A stretch of DNA of 64,000 nucleotides from Torreya grandis (GCA_037957365.1 JARHVA010002127.1:2312501-2376500), one strand, 5' to 3'. Shown: positions 48,396-61,400, numbered from the stretch's first letter. Numbers and translations are program-made. Notes: generated by a model from the letters alone, not told the origin.

Positions 48396-49191
48396 TATGA
48401 GAGTAAGGTAGAAAGGTGGAGGCTTATCAAAAATTTTAGATGGTTCAAAAATGGTGTTAGGGGAATTTTTAAGAGTAAAATGACCATGAATTTTAATTTA
48501 AGGTGAAGAACTAGTAGGTATAATGGATAGCTATTTTTGTAGGAGCTCATTTTAGCCAAGCATATGAAGGACATCCCAAAGGGAAATGGATGTCTTGGTA
48601 TTTTTTAATGAGTACATAATATTTAGAGAATACATACATAATTTTTATTGGTCCCTTAGAGGAAAGAAGGTTCTTGGAATTGGAGGAGTTGAAGTGATTT
48701 GAATAGTCCTTCCAACATTTTGATTTGGAGGATGTGTAGGATTATTTGGGACTGCTATGCTTATAACCATGCCTTGTAAGAGGATTAGATGAAATTATAG
48801 GCACATTATTATCACCTCCTAAATATTTTATATTTTATATAGTGTTTTATACAACATAAGTTCCTTAATTGAGTACAAAGGTGTCTTCAACTAGGAAGTT
48901 GGTGAAGATCTCTCCTTGAGGCTGTCCACCTTCACTTGTTTGCATCATGACTTCATCTTCAACTGATAGAAGAGAAGTGACTCCTCCTTAAGAAACCATA
49001 GATTTATATCCACCATAATTTGTATCCATTAATTGGACTTATTTATATATTTCACCTTGCATGAAGTTACTATGCACCAGTACCATCTCTCTTTTGTTGG
49101 ATGTAGAATTAGGATTGTACACATTAGCAGGCTTGTTAAAGTTAAGCTTCCCTTGACCTCTTACTTTCCCATATTGTTGACCATATTTATA
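48396..49191 (-). pseudogene. Gag-protease linker of element B
   Basis: Minus-strand remnants such as GKLNFNKPANVYNPNSTSNKR and QTSEGGQPQGEIFTNFLVED continue from gag through several stops. Composition is N, S, G and Q rich. No zinc knuckle is visible. Confidence 0.55.
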
Positions 49192-50105
49192 TTAGTATAG
49201 ATAAGTGTTTTTATAGGGACATTTTTGCCTATTGAATTTCTTAGTTTTAGCCTCTAAGGCTAAGATTCTCACTTTCCAATCAACGTCATCTTCTACCTTC
49301 TTAGGAGCAATCTTGGGCTTAACATTAGCATTAGGAATTTGAGCAATTTTTGGAGTAGAAATAGAAATATTAGGTATCAAGGGAATAAACACTTTAGGAG
49401 TTAGTTTTAAAACTTGAATGAGGCCATTATAATCTCTAATGGCAAGTTCATATGCATCAATAAGAGTGAAACCACCCATGAATTGTAAAGTGACAGAAAT
49501 ATCAGTACCAATGGCCCTCAAATATTTATGAAACACAAAGCTTTCAGGTGGTCTAATGGGAGGAGGCAATCTATACCAAATTTTTAAAAACCTCTCATTA
49601 AAATAATGCATTATTTCCTTGGGATCTCTTTTGATCACATTAAGCTAATGTATGAGAGACGTATGGTCACTTTCATCTTCAAACCATGAAGTCAACAACA
49701 CTTCAAAGTCATCACATGATGTGATGCATCCACTAGACAAAGTACTATAACAATCAAGTGATTTCCATATAAGGGACATGGAAAGGAGTATAATGGAAAT
49801 ATTCTCTTTAGTGACATTATGAAAACTACAAAAATGAGAGATATCCATGATGTGTTCACTAGGTGTAACATGAATCTCACCATTGAATGTGGGCACACTC
49901 TTTGTGGTATTAGGAGGAATGTCATCATAGGCTTGAAGGTGAATGGGATTTTCAATATTAAAGGTAGGAAAGGCATGTGTCCTAGCCATGTATTATTTAA
50001 GGTCTTCAATTTATTTAATCTCTTCACTTTCTTGGCTAGTAAAATCTTCTTGCTCTTCAAAGGGAAAATTAAGCTGAGGGTATTAAACTTCAAGAAGTTC
50101 AGGCT
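49192..50105 (-). pseudogene. gag: Gag of element B
   Basis: The best preserved gag in the window. From an ATG at 49987-49989, 266 codons run to 49192 with a single stop near 49640. An older start is likely upstream, because in-frame sequence (FPFEEQEDFTSQESEEIK) is readable to about 50105 through three stops. The capsid core has ENISIILLSMSLIWKSLDCY, WF-EDESD, RDPKEIMHYFNERFLKIW and GTDISVTLQFMGGFTLIDAY. The tail is P/K rich (TPKVFIPLIPNISISTPK). The frame at 49692-50093 is an overlapping shadow. Confidence 0.82.
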
Positions 50106-50334
50106 AAATAGGTGGATTGATTAGATTGATAAATATACTAGATGATGACCTAGTAAGGACCATGAAGTATGAGAGAAAAATTATGACAAAATAATGGCCT
50201 TGAACCAGATTTTTCATTGAATGGAGTCACCAAATGCTAAGTAACACACCAATTTATAGCTGATGTTGTCAAGATGAGCATTCACTTTGACAAGTTATCT
50301 TGAAGACAATGTGTCCCATTGGGCATGATATAAA
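50106..50334 (-). other. Leader of element B with candidate primer-binding region
   Basis: On the minus strand the LTR end GTGACAATA is followed by TTTATATCATGCCCAATGG and GACACATTG. The TGGGAC is shared with elements A and C at the same place. No tRNA match is recognised. Confidence 0.45.
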
Positions 50335-51004
50335 TATTGTCACAAAATATTTCACCCTAGAGGAGGTTATTCAATCCTACTCTAATATTTAGGAAACATT
50401 ACAATACTTCTAGGTATGTGGGTTTACCTATAGGAGAAGTAGACCTCTAGGTTTAAGGGCTAGATCCCTAAATTTGTCTTGAAGTGATTGTCACCTATAC
50501 TACTAATTTATTGTGGGAAAAGGGATATAAGTATGCATATAATAAATATAATATAATGGGGTGATACAACATGAATATATACACTATGCTATCATACTTA
50601 TCTCACTAAGAACAAGAACTACAAACTAGTCTCAAAGTCCTAAGGTGTTCTAACATAATTGTTTCAATATAGAGGTGATATGCATGAGACCACTCAAGGT
50701 AAGTAAAATATAGATTATATTTATAAATACAAGGACACTTGCACACTTGAAGTGAGCTTAACACACTAGATACACTCTATATTACCCATTAAAATTAAAG
50801 CTTCTTGCATAAGACATGAAATTATAAGGAAAAGTAGGGATATAATCATAAGACTTAACCATTCATCACTTTGAACACTCAAAAAAGATTTTTTGAAATC
50901 AAAACTAGATTAATTATATTATTCAAAGGAAAATATGACATTAAAATATAAGGGCTTCACCATACCAGGTGTGGGATTAGTTTACAAGAGCCAAAATGGC
51001 TACT

Positions 51005-51033
51005 ACTTATATAATTAGAGAGAGAGGAGAGGA
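51005..51033 (-). promoter_or_regulatory. Core promoter of the B 5' LTR
   Basis: CT-rich tract at 51017-51033 and TTATATAAG at 51006-51014 (minus strand), followed by GTAGTAGCCATTTTGGCTC. This would be the copy that drives element RNA. Confidence 0.65.
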
Positions 51034-52412
51034 GAATAAAGTCCAAGATCCACTGGGACATGTGTCATGTTGATAAATGGAGTTAAAAATGTATGAGAGA
51101 TGAGTTTATAATGGACCATTCAAGGTATACTTAGACAAATGTTCCTCAAAACATGAAACTCCTAAAATGTGGTGTAGAACTCCTCAATTACTTGCTAAAA
51201 AAACTACCTTCATCATTTGGTCTTCTTGGAACATCCCATAGTAGACTAGGGATATATGTGATGATTGAAATAAGAGGGATGGGTTATATACATGCTCCAA
51301 CATGCATTAAATGTGTCCCTAATTGTCAAGATTCTTCTAGAGATGGGTTATCACTGTCTATAGTCTAAATAATTCATCTTTCACTCACCCTTCAAACTTG
51401 GAAGAAAATTTGGTCTTTAGTTTTATAATATGATCAATAAAAAGGAGTGTATGACACCTATTGGGACACTCATGGAATTAGATTCCTCAGGTAGACTTGA
51501 AAAGGACTCCCACTTGAAGTTTTCACTCTCTCACTATGCCTGTTTTGATTGGTTGAGATGAAGGTGTTAATAGAGGCACTTGTGAGATATTTTGATATAA
51601 TAAATGGACATGATAGGTTATCTCAAGTCAAAACATATCTCCAAAAGTTACTTGCATCCTTTGAATCTTCCTTAAACCTTAAAAACACCAAAAAATGTCA
51701 AATAAAGCCATTTCTTACCTTGTTCATACAGGTAGGGTAGAACTCAAGCTAGTGGGGAGGAGCACTAGAGAGTAATATAAAACCTACAATCATCTCCCAA
51801 TCCATTCCATGACATATTTATTTCTCTCTTACTTCATTTTACCAATTGGGTCCTTAGCAAGGTTTTTGGAGGGTTTAGAGTACTTTTACCCTCTAAGGAT
51901 TGTTCATATAAGTCTGACATTAGATTTACAAAAAAATTACACAAAATCAATGTTTAAGGGATCCTTAATCATTACCCAGCTCCTTATACTCCCATTAAAA
52001 GTGTCCAAGTAGGTGTGAGCTCTCAAATTTTCCCTCTTGAGCTTTCTTCTTCATTCTATGCAGGCTGTGATAGTCGTAAGCCAAAAAATGGATTTACTAT
52101 GGTTTCCTTTGAATTTCAATAGTTTTAACACACCTTATATCTTCCTAAAAACATGTTACAATTCTTTATAATGTCTCTCTAGTGATAAAAATGAAATTGA
52201 CCCCTTTGTGGGCTTTAAACCTAGTTGAGACCTAATAGGTTTGTCTACTCCCATGTGGGTTTAGGCCATCTTGACACGTTTCAGTCACCTGTGAATGGTT
52301 TTTCATGTTGGTATAGGTATATCATATCTCATGACATATTATTTTAAGGTTTTAATATCTTTTATCTCACATTATCATCTCCTTTCCTCAAAACCTGTAG
52401 GTTTGTACCCTT

Positions 52413-52456
52413 GGGGAGTGCCCTTTATTTGAGACAAAATAGAGGGCATCTCCCCT
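52413..52456. other. U3 stem-loop, B 5' LTR copy
   Basis: Arms GGGGAGTGCCCTTTAT and ATAGAGGGCATCTCCCCT around loop TTGAGACAAA. All but one bulge and one G-T pair are matched. Read on the minus strand the loop is TTTGTCTCAA, as in C. Confidence 0.75.
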
Positions 52457-55289
52457 ATATACTTAGCATGAATGAACATATGAGGGGTTTAATAAATTTA
52501 TGAGGATGTTATGTAAAAATTTTCATGGTTTGATCATGTTTGTATCACCTCTAAATGTTCAAAAACCCAATACAAACTTTTGAGAAAGATGACTTTGTGC
52601 AGGGTTTACCCATAGACTGCAAGTTGCTTATATGGGAACCCTTACATACTCTATTTCCTTGATGATATGAGCCTATTAATGCCATTAAAAAAATTATGAA
52701 TGTTTCCCATACCTATTTAACACACAAACCTTGCCAAAGACTTCACATATACTTTGCTCTTGACTAAATACAAGTGTTGACTGTGTTTCTTGCTTAAAAG
52801 GTGACCCATGTAGGTGCCCATTACATGACTAGAACTTTAACACAATGTATAATATATTATTATATCATTATAATTACTTATAAAAATTCATTTAGACTTA
52901 TTTTTATCATATGCATGCTAGGATATACTCCAAACCACTTATTTTAGCTCATTGTCATGCCACAGTCAGCTATAATTAACTATTTTGGAGCAAAATGGGG
53001 TCCTATAGATGTGTCTCAACCTATAAAAACTATGACTAATAAATTCATGTCCCTTTATAAGTATTTGGAAGAATTTAAAAATTGAAAGTTTTATGTTTTT
53101 AGGCCTAGTGTCTATAGGTTCACGACATGGGTTTTGTGGACACCTATAGTTAGGGCGTAGGTAAGCTTTGCTAGGGTAATATACACTTGTAGATGAATAT
53201 ATGGCCATTACCTTGTAACTAAAATCTATTTAAAGTAATTAGGGTTACGTTTCATAAATTTATAATCATTTACCATGGGGAGTTACTCTTACATTGCTAT
53301 ATCAAGGGTATAGGGTCATTTGAAGTTCCAATCTTGTAGAAGACACTAAAAAAAGATGCAATGAACAAATACTAAGAATGGAGGCCTTCAAACGCTATGT
53401 TTCTTTAATCAAACACCCATTATATTTTGCATGATTATTAACATATATGAATGATAAAATATTTATGCATTAAAATTCACTTAAAATCCATGATACATTG
53501 TTATATAGCATCAATAAAAGTGGTTAGGCCTATGTTTTGGTGTTTTAGGGAAACTTGTCCCTGAATTCAAATTCCTTCACTTGGGGTGACCTTTCAAGAT
53601 TGCCTACTAGTATAATGATGCAAATATTAATATCATGGTGTCATAAAAATCCAAAATCCTCATTAAGGTTTCAAATCATGTCAAATCTCCTCTATGAAGC
53701 ATCTCAGATCTCTATGGTAGCCTGTAGTTAAACACACAATAATAGATAAGGTAGTGCAGGTGGAATGTGGACTATGCATATGATGTATGATTCCTTAAAT
53801 AGTTACAAAAATTCATATAAATCCTATAATTTATATTTAAAATCTTTAGGGACTTTATATCAAGTCACATGCCCTATCTCAACTTGGTTATCTCTGTCAG
53901 TGCCATCTCTAGGTGGACATTTCAATGTACATGGCAATGGGATTAAGATAATAAATTTGCATGATATATGGGCCTAAAAATAGTTAATAAACTTATAAAA
54001 TATGTTCAAATGAATTTTTAAAACATTTAAATGCTTCAAACAAGTTACAACACCCATCTCGATATGATATCCTTTTGCAAGCACCTGTAAGTGCACACTA
54101 ATGGTGTTTGACTATGTTGGAGGTTTGCATTAACTATCAAAAATCTTCTTGTGTCACTTGAGAGTTTGGATTGATGGATTATTATCCAATAACATGTACC
54201 ATGTATTTAATCTCTTCAAAAAATCTCCATAACCATACTCAGAGTTTAAAACACCATGACTGTAGATTGAAACTTACAGAAAATTGATAGTGTATCACAT
54301 TTGGACTACAACCTTCATTATGTTAGCTTGTGAGATTTTTATTGGAATGAGAGGGGATAAATAATAAATTTAAAACATGATAAACCACACCTCACACTCA
54401 TTTAAAACCATTATGGAGAAAGAACCCTTTTGCAAGTGTTGAAAACTAACATGCAAGTCCACTAACATACATCAACCTACAACTTGAAACGTTTGATCCA
54501 TAAAATCACTTTCAATCATGAAAAAAAATGGTAAAAATGAGATAATTAATTCAACATAATCTAGAACAAAATTCATCAATTGAGTTGTATAGACTAGCTG
54601 AAATAGGATCAAAACTTATAGGGTATGGGGATTGATAAACAAAAATAGATAGTCAAATTCTTAGGAATGGTTCATAAAAAATAGGACACCATTCCTCCAA
54701 ATCCAAAAATAAAAATTAATATAACCAAGTTTATTTTCCACCAAAAAGAGCATTTAACTTAGAAGTCTTCCTATTGGCCGTACCAAGAAGAAAACTACTG
54801 ACTAGTTCTGCTTGCCTATTGGAGTTATGTAGTGATAGAACGGTTTTAACCCATTTTTGGAACTTAAAAAGTATATAAAGCATGTAAATGGAGTCAAAAA
54901 AGTTTAAGTTTCACTAAATATTCCTCTCTCATGGGCCACTCTCTCCCATAGGCCATACAACCTTCAAAATGCCATCTTTTTACTTATTTTCTTGATTTTT
55001 AGTTAGGAACTTGCAAGTTTTAATTAATCATGAAATTTCTGACAAGGAATCTAACACATTGGATATTGAAAGAGATATTATAACACTTAGACATCCTTAA
55101 AAATCTTACCACATATTTATGATTTAAAATGACATAAGGACTAATATGGACTATGACCAAGGTTAGAAGCACATTAAATCACTTCAAATGAACCATGACA
55201 CACCCTATGACATTATACTAGAACACTATATCAAGTTTTTGACTGTAGGGGGTTGAATCATTTTGACTTGTGGTAAAAAATGATCAATA

Positions 55290-55294
55290 ATACC
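55290..55294. repeat. Target-site duplication of element B, right copy (ATACC)
   Basis: Identical to 23436-23440. Confidence 0.85.
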
Positions 55295-55822
55295 TTGAGA
55301 TTCATTTTTTTCATTATCATATGCCTTGATAATGATGGTATCTAGCTACAAGTTAGCTACTGTATATCCAAGATGTTTGACCAAATTTAGAAACATAATG
55401 TTGGGACTAGAACCATTATTTACAAGGACATGTTTAACTCTATTATTTTTTATGCCAAACTCAATGTATAATGGGTTATTATGTAGAAGACCTAGAGATG
55501 ACATGCCACTTTGGTCAAAGGTGATATGTTGGCCAAGGGCCAAGTGTCCTACCATAGCTTGGAATTTATCTAGAGTGAAGTCATATTGCATGAGGTTTTA
55601 GTTCAAATAATCATTCAGGATGTCTTTGTGAATGATAAATGTACATAGTAAATCCATGATGGATATGTGTTCAGGTGTTTTCTTTAATTGTTCCATAATA
55701 TCATAAGTTTTTACCTCACTTTTATCAGTTGGTTTATTTATAATAGGCATGGAAGGATTATTAGGCTCACTTATAGTAATTAGTTGTAGTCCTTTGATAG
55801 TGACCTTGGCTTGTCGAGTCAC
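55295..55822 (-). pseudogene. pro: Protease N-terminal half of element A
   Basis: Minus strand. 55598-55822 holds the pre-protease segment with MEQLKKTPEHISIMDLL, diagnostic for Tat-type polyproteins. 55346-55591 continues with FQAMVGHLALGQHITF and the active site LVNNGSSPNIMFLNLVKHLG, in which the catalytic aspartate is Asn (codon 55418-55420). The domain stops at the B insertion (55289) and resumes at 23435 with the LLRG-P-IHEI segment. Two pieces in one frame are separated by a stop at about 55595. Confidence 0.8.
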
Positions 55823-58340
55823 AATTGTGCAAGATCAATATAGAACTTGGATTTGGTAGTTGGATGGATAGGTAATGAGACTTGGAATGATGATTCTTGG
55901 ATGGTGTGGAGTCTGGTTTTCCACATGGTCCATAGAAGAATCATTGACATAAGGATATTGGTAAACATTGGTCATCAAATAGGCATTATTGGAAAAAGGT
56001 CTAGGCCTATTGGTAATTGGTTAGGGATTAATAGTGATAGTGGAAACATTACCACCTAAAATATGTCCTACAACATTGTTATAGGTATATGCAATGACAT
56101 GATGGACTCCTTAGTTGGTTTGATCATTTTCCCCTTAGTTCTGACCATTCTATTATTGTTGTTGTGGTTAGCATTATTGCTATTAAATTTGCAGTGGAGT
56201 TATCTAGCACTATCATTGCTATTGTTGGTACTACTAATAGTTATTTTTATTGTTATTGTATTAGGGAAATGGAGTCTAGTAGATACCCAAGTTATGATTG
56301 GTCATAGGAGTATGGGTGTCTCTTTCCATCTCTCTATTTTCTAACATATTCTCAATTAAATGCCTAAGTTGGATACACTATCTTTTGGATTGTCCTCTGA
56401 CACAATGATACTCTGCAAATTCATGTTCCTTGTACCAATTGGGAAAAATAATCCCTTCAGGGAACAACTTTTATATCAGCCAATTAATCATATTTACTTG
56501 AACCAATCTTTAGAACACAAATTTAATAGGCTCACCAAGGTCACTAAATTATCATGCAATGGGTGGTCTTATCCTTAGAAGAAGGGATTGTAGTTGGTTT
56601 TGATTTTATGGCAATTGGTTTTATGGAGGTCTTGGTTGAATGTATGGAGGAGGTGGTTATGTAGTGGGTGGGGGTAAAAGGATAGCTGATGTTTGCACCA
56701 TTTGAATGTGGTGTGATTTAGTAACCCCATTGCCAAAAACATTATTATTACAGTTGTAGGATTTATGCCTCTCATTTTTGTTGGCTTGTAGTGATGTTAA
56801 AGCTAGTTTTTGAATTGGTCTTGAGTATGGTTCTAGCCTTGGTTTTGGGTCTAGTTATGTTGGCCTTGATACTGATTCTAACTCTAGTTAGAAGAGGATA
56901 GTTTATTTATCCCTTTGTTGACAAGGGATTTATCAATATATATTCCTTTTTCTATAACCTCTTCAAATGTATGAGCACATTATAGCTGGAGATGGTAAGA
57001 TATCTCATTGTGTAGGCTCCTAGTAAATATCACAACCAACTGTTTATCCACTAGATTATGAGTAAAATGGATTGCTAGTGCTCTCTAGCATTAGAAGTAT
57101 GTAGTGAATATTTCACCAATATTCTATTTAGCTTGGCCTAAATCCATAACAATAATAACTTACTTGAGACTATATGAAAATCATTGTATAAACTTTTCCA
57201 AAATATCATTGAAGTCAGGTATAAAATTCTTTGGTAATTTCAATAACCATTCCAAGATTTGTCCTTCTAGACTCATTAGAAAGAGTAGAAGTAAGTATAT
57301 GTCACTATAAGCCATTGACTGGTAGGAAAAAAATAATTGTTTCAAATGCTCTTTAGGGTCGCCTTTGAATTTGTATTTATGAAGTTTAGGTGGCTCATAT
57401 CCTGGAAAAAATGGTATTGTAGATGCTCCATATTAAATAGATAAGAGAATATGTCATTTAGTTTGAATTTATTTATTTGTTTTCCAAATTGTATTGCTTG
57501 AGTTACATCCTTCATCTATTACAACTTTTGGGAAATTAGGAGTGGTGTGTTATTATTGAGGTTGCATAGTCAAAGGTGGATTACCTTAACTAGGTAGGTA
57601 TAATGTAGAATGTTGATTGAATTGGCCAAATGACTAGGTATGTGTATCCATGAATTTAGATTATACTTTGGATATGAAATATGTTTCTATTGAAATACAT
57701 TATGGTTTGGATTGGATACATAACCCTAGCTAGTGAATTATGGCTATGGTAATGGAATTTGGCTCTATAGAATGTGTTGGTATTATTGGGTTTGGGAGGG
57801 AACTTGTTGCAAGCTAGTTGAATCCTATTGTATATAGGGAACACATTGTTGACAAGATCCCTATTATTTGATGTGTTGATAGTTGTATCCTTGTTACATG
57901 TACGATACTAGTTGGGTGAAAGGAAATTATTACCTAACACTTAGTACTTATTGTACATAAGGACCTTGTTATTGGTTGAATACATGTTGTTGGATAAGAA
58001 TTTTCCATTAAATATGCATTTGTTGTTGGTTAGGTAAATATTAGGGGTTTGGTATTTATTTTTGTTGACCAAGTGACACTTTCTAACTAGTATTATCACA
58101 TTATTGGTTAGGTAAAATTTATGATTGATAAGGTATATTGGTATGTATTTATTGTGGTAGAACATTTGTTATCACGTATTGAGGTGACATTGTATTATGC
58201 ACTTATTGTGGTGGTAAGTTGGTTTATTATTGGTTCATTACCCCCTATTTCACACTCAAGGAAGTAATTGGTTGAGTAGTGGAGGTTGCTTGTTGATTTT
58301 TGGAAATATACATACCTATCCCCTACTATTGTAGTCCACT
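55823..58340 (-). pseudogene. gag: Gag of element A
   Basis: Decayed minus-strand gag. The N-terminal part (about 57600-58340) is low complexity, rich in N, Q, Y and P with repeated YLPNQ-like units. The capsid core is readable at about 56930-57450 across frame changes: MEHLQYHFFQDMSHLNF, FVDKQLVV-like TRSLHNEISYHLQL, and AHTFEEVIEKGIYID. Near 56350-56440 a segment AEYHCVRGQSKRxCIQLRHL with IENML matches the C/H-containing motif seen in Tat gags. The C-terminal stretch to 55823 is asparagine-rich. Long hydrophobic plus-strand frames here (56063-56344) are shadows of that tract. Confidence 0.7.
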
Positions 58341-59281
58341 CATGGAATTTTTTGGAGGAATCTACTGTGTATTACTAAAAAATAAACTAAACCCACTTTG
58401 GTTTAAGTTGGAATGCACTTGTGTGCTATCCTCAACATTTTGGGTGAGGTATTCCATTTGAGTAATAGTATTTTATATCAAAATAGGGACATTATACATG
58501 TCACCAACTAATGTGCTTTGGCTAAATGGGTATACATTCTAGCTTACATAGCCTAAAGCATTTATTTATTGCCTTATTTATGGAACTATCTCAATAAGTG
58601 ACATGTTAGAAATAGCCCTTGTATTAAGATTATGAGCTAGGTTGAGATAGTTTTGGTACACTTGATGTACCTATTTTATTTGTTTATCCATATGACCCTT
58701 CCCTTTTACAAGTGTACTTTGGTTCTGCTATGGATTTTAGACTAAATATTGACTATGACTAGTTAATGCCTATTTGAATGGTTGAATTTGAGGTGCATTA
58801 ATAGGATTTATAATCAAACTACTTAGAATTTTGTGTGGAAACTCTAGAGAAAACTTGGCTCCTACTTTGACAACTCTAAGAAGAACTTCATCTTTGTTCT
58901 CTAATAAATGACTTTCAAATAAGTACAAATTGGTGTTGTAACATATTAAAGATCTTGTTGTTATCTTTGTTTAATGTATTGAATGTTATAATATCGATAG
59001 GTATTTATATCATAAGCTACATCATCACACAAATCTTTAGTAAAAGGGTCATTGGTCACAAAGTTCTCATAGTATAAATTATACATGGTCATGGTATATG
59101 TGTAATGTGGCATGTTCGAATATATAAATAGGTCTCATGAAAATCAAAGGGCCAAATTTAATAAACAACTGATGTCTAAAATAAATAACCTTTGACTCTG
59201 TAAAAGAGTCACAAAGGGTAAAACAACTAGACTAGGCAAAGGTAGGATAAACAAAATCAAAACCAGTCTAACAAATGATAC

Positions 59282-59470
59282 TAATTTTCCCAAGGTGGTT
59301 ATAATTAGTGGCAAAAGTAACACAAAAGCTTAAAACTCATTTATGGCTAGTTTAATGATTTTTCCAAAGGTGATTATAATCAGTGACAAACATATCTAGA
59401 CAAAGTATAATAATTATGAACTAGGATCAAAACATAACAACAAGTTACCCAAAAGTGATTATAATAATTT
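59282..59470. repeat. Three copies of the 48-bp core motif in the leader of A
   Basis: CCCAAGGTGGTTATAATTAGT, CCAAAGGTGATTATAATCAGT and CCCAAAAGTGATTATAATAAT match the core of the array at 11975-12400, in the same orientation, 72 and 89 bp apart. Confidence 0.7.
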
Positions 59471-60891
59471 AATGTGAAAAATAAGGCTAGACTCAAAAAT
59501 AAAGAATTCAAACAAGAACTTGAAAATAAACTAAACTAAGGTAATTAGCTTAGACAACACTTAGTAATTGGCTCACTAAGACTCAATACTTAATTCACAA
59601 GAAACTATTGGAACAATGAAACTATGACACTTATAATTTGGCACAACAAACTTCAAACAAAGCATGTGGCAACAAATTAGCTCCAAGGAATATCCAAAAA
59701 AGGCACAAGACAAATAACAATCACTAGGTCTAGGCAAAAGGGTCTTTTATATCAAATAGGAAATCAACCCAAGTAACACAATCTAAACACAAAAGGTAGA
59801 CAATAAGCTCAAATTAGATGAGGATTTGGCATAAACATGATTAGTTTATGATTTAGACTTCAAAAGTTTGAGTTTTATATTTAATGTGAAAAGGATATAA
59901 TGTTTTAAGGTAAGAATACTAGACAAAAATGGGCAACGTAATCATGCATTTGAAATAAGAGAGGTATAAAAATGGCTTGGAACCTAGTTTCAAAAGTAAC
60001 AAGAGATTTGAATAATTTAGGCAATGTAATAGTGTTCCTTCAAATAAATATCATGACAATAATTTTGGACTCAAAAGTCCAAGGCAAATGTTTGGGATGA
60101 AATGGTCAGTATAACAATGCCCCATTTAAACAAGTGACACACAAATGGTTTTGGAATATAGCTCTTAGGGAAAAAGTGTGACACAAAAAAATAGAGTAAT
60201 AACTTTTAGACTGAAGCGGTGTGAAAACAACGTGATAGTTTTGGACTTGTTTTGACATGAAATTATAAACAAATAGTTTTAGTATAAAAAAACACATGTA
60301 AATCAAATAAAATATAATTATCATTAATGGATCATCCTATATCTAAAACTATCACAGGTGTGCATAGATTCTACCAAAATTTTCACTAAAATATTAATGC
60401 ATGTGAGGAATTAAGTGTTAATCCAAAAATTAAATTATAGGTGTAGGTAGATTTTTTACACCCCCATCTATCTCTCAAGCATTTATATGTGACATGAACT
60501 TAGAGTGAGGAAAACTTGGAATTAGGCAAGAAATTTCATGGTAAGTGGGGTTGACTAAAAATATATAAATCTCAAATACACTAAATAGTCCCAATTGTGT
60601 CTAACACAAGGGCACAATCATATCAACTGGGTTCATACCTACTAACTTAATATGTAAGGGTCTATTAATTTTCATAGCAACTCCATCCATGTATTGATTA
60701 TTAGAGTTTGATGTTTAGCAAGACCTAACCTAAGTTTTCCTTTTAATAGCACAAAATCAAAGTGTGATTGAAATTTTGGCCCCTTGGCTTTGTTTGCACT
60801 TGTAAAATCTTTAAAAATTAAAATAAAAGTGTGATTAGGTTGATTTTAAGCACCAAACAAAAGTGTATGTGAGATTTTAACAATGTTTAAG

Positions 60892-60893
<2 letters not shown>

Positions 60894-60973
<80 letters not shown>
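60894..60973. repeat. (CT)n microsatellite
   Basis: About 40 uninterrupted CT units. On the sense strand of A it is (GA)n in the leader. Confidence 0.98.
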
Positions 60974-60977
<4 letters not shown>

Positions 60978-61080
60978 TTAGGTCCTATAAATGTTAAGGG
61001 GTTTACTTGTCTAGAAGCCAAAAAAGCAAGTGAGTAATCAACAATCCATTTTTAGCTCTTAGGTTTTTGGAAAAACATAG

Positions 61081-61400
61081 AGTGAAGCAACCATTTAGTA
61101 GGGTGAAGTTACTATTTTCCTTCAAACACACACACATAGAGCAATTTTGGCAAAGCCTCTATTTAGTATGGTGAAGCCATTCATTAGGTCAGGTGAATTT
61201 ACTAAAATAAATAAGAAAATAGGAAAAAAAGTGTAAGTTTACTTGGAGAAGTCACCATTTAACAGGGTCAAAGCTGTCGATTCCATAGAGTGAAGCCATC
61301 ATTTAAAGGTCAAAGTTGTTAGAATAGTTATCATTTTTACACAAATAACTATCACAAAAAAATACATGACTAACAAAACCACCTTACATATGGTGAAGCT
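61081..61400. repeat. Repeated GTGAAGCCATCATTTA-like motifs
   Basis: About seven degenerate copies, for example GTGAAGCAACCATTTAGTA, CAAAGCCTCTATTTAGTA, GTGAAGCCATTCATTAGG and GTGAAGCCATCATTTAAAGG. The reverse complement of the motif occurs at 13082-13300. Confidence 0.6.

Larger units (their letters stand above)
23441..55289 (-). mobile_element. Element B: gypsy retrotransposon with about 5-kb LTRs, interrupted by C
   Basis: Two direct repeats of 5009 and 4955 bp frame a minus-strand gag-protease-RNase H-RT-RNase H-integrase region. The ATACC duplication flanks it, and it splits the protease of A. Without C its length is about 16.3 kb. The ends are TG... and ...TA on the minus strand; both LTRs share the TA end, so it seems to be a property of the family. 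No chromodomain is visible after the integrase GPY motif, so it is not an obvious chromovirus. LTR samples compared by eye differ at about one base in ten. Confidence 0.88.
50335..55289 (-). repeat. 5' LTR of element B
   Basis: 4955 bp. On the minus strand starts at 55289 (TATTGATCA, with a C-to-T change of the plus strand in the terminal TGTTGATCA) and ends GTGACAATA at 50335. Homologous to 23441-28449 throughout. Confidence 0.88.

Noticed and set aside
56063..56344. Hydrophobic leucine-rich plus-strand frame like a transmembrane protein
   Set aside because: It is the complement of an asparagine-rich minus-strand gag tail of element A.
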